Source of the DNA: a virus
Reading direction: 5' to 3' (one strand)
Virus record (IMG/VR): IMGVR_UViG_3300030098_000113
Coordinates: 1 to 27,895 of that record
DNA length: 27,895 nucleotides
In this document: one piece after another, positions 27,801 to 27,895 of the stretch
How positions within the stretch are numbered: the stretch's first letter is position 1
How the letters are laid out: each line of letters opens with the position of its first letter
Notes under the pieces: model-generated
Seen by the model: the letters and a program-made list of their open reading frames with translations, nothing else
Told to the model about the DNA's origin: nothing
Database searches by the model: none
Position numbers and translations under genes: made by a program

Positions 27801-27809
27801 CGGTCCCCT
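27790..27809. terminator. Bidirectional hairpin terminator between convergent arms
   Basis: AGGGGAC (27790-27796) pairs with GTCCCCT (27803-27809) around TTAACG. Read leftwards it is followed by CTTTTTTTG, a good intrinsic terminator; read rightwards by TTATTT, weaker. It lies where the rightward arm ends (27800) and a leftward gene ends (27813). Confidence 0.75.
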
Positions 27810-27812
27810 TAT

Positions 27813-27895
27813 TTAGTCAAACACCCCTGCTTTTCTCATTTGTCGCAGGTATTTTACATAGTATAATAGCTTAGTATAATCATATGTTTCACCAT
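27813..27895 (-). CDS. C-terminus of a minus-strand gene entering from right
   Basis: The minus strand is open from the right edge to a TAA at 27813-27815, giving the final 26 residues GETYDYTKLLYYVKYLRQMR followed by KAGVFD. Composition is protein-like and the stop lies right next to the terminator. It is probably the last gene of a further late (structural) block to the right. Too short to identify. Confidence 0.65.
   Translation of the reverse strand, partial: GETYDYTKLLYYVKYLRQMRKAGVFD

Noticed and set aside
1-27895. CRISPR array, insertion sequence or transposase
   Set aside because: No regularly spaced repeats of CRISPR type, no transposase motifs and no flanking target duplications were seen.

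Overview
This window is a contiguous piece of a lytic-type marine podovirus related to HMO-2011, the phage isolated on the SAR116 bacterium Candidatus Puniceispirillum marinum. That assignment is from memory of published traits; I ran no search. Three traits point to it: a family A DNA polymerase with a DnaJ-like four-cysteine insert between exonuclease and polymerase domains, an atypical methanesulfonate-monooxygenase-like Rieske oxygenase, and T7-like gene content without a phage RNA polymerase gene in the window. Genes are packed tightly, with many ATGA, TAATG and TGATG stop/start overlaps that suggest translational coupling.

Layout. Positions 1-10343 (minus strand, read right to left) form a late arm. 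It opens with small basic or secreted proteins, a lysine/methionine/glycine repeat protein coupled to a SET-domain methyltransferase, and the Rieske-type oxygenase. A lysis cassette follows (membrane proteins and a GH24 lysozyme), then terminase small subunit, an HTH-like protein, terminase large subunit and a portal protein that runs off the left edge. Positions 10344-11584 form the one long non-coding region. It holds a strong sigma70-like promoter firing left, a 16-bp palindrome, a GACTA-rich stretch, a tRNA-like T-arm/acceptor hairpin and a multibranched leader.

Positions 11585-27800 (plus strand) are the early/middle arm. It starts with about twenty small genes, some too short for routine gene calling. 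Then comes a replication block: tyrosine recombinase, zinc-finger TOPRIM primase, DnaB-type helicase, DNA polymerase, a putative ssDNA-binding protein, a Cas4/RecB-like nuclease and a T7 endonuclease I-like resolvase. A nucleotide block ends the arm: a DUF3310 protein, adenosylcobalamin-dependent ribonucleotide reductase and MazG-like pyrophosphohydrolase. A hairpin terminator at 27790-27809 separates this arm from a minus-strand gene that enters from the right edge, so transcription is convergent there.

Reading. Promoters of TTGACA/TATAAC type fit transcription by host RNA polymerase. The right arm would open infection, copy DNA and supply deoxynucleotides. The left arm would package DNA, lyse the cell and deliver accessory functions. 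The points most worth following are the oxygenase with unusual iron-sulfur ligands, the SET enzyme paired with a histone-tail-like lysine repeat protein, the structured RNA elements in the central intergenic region, and a family of tiny secreted cysteine proteins.
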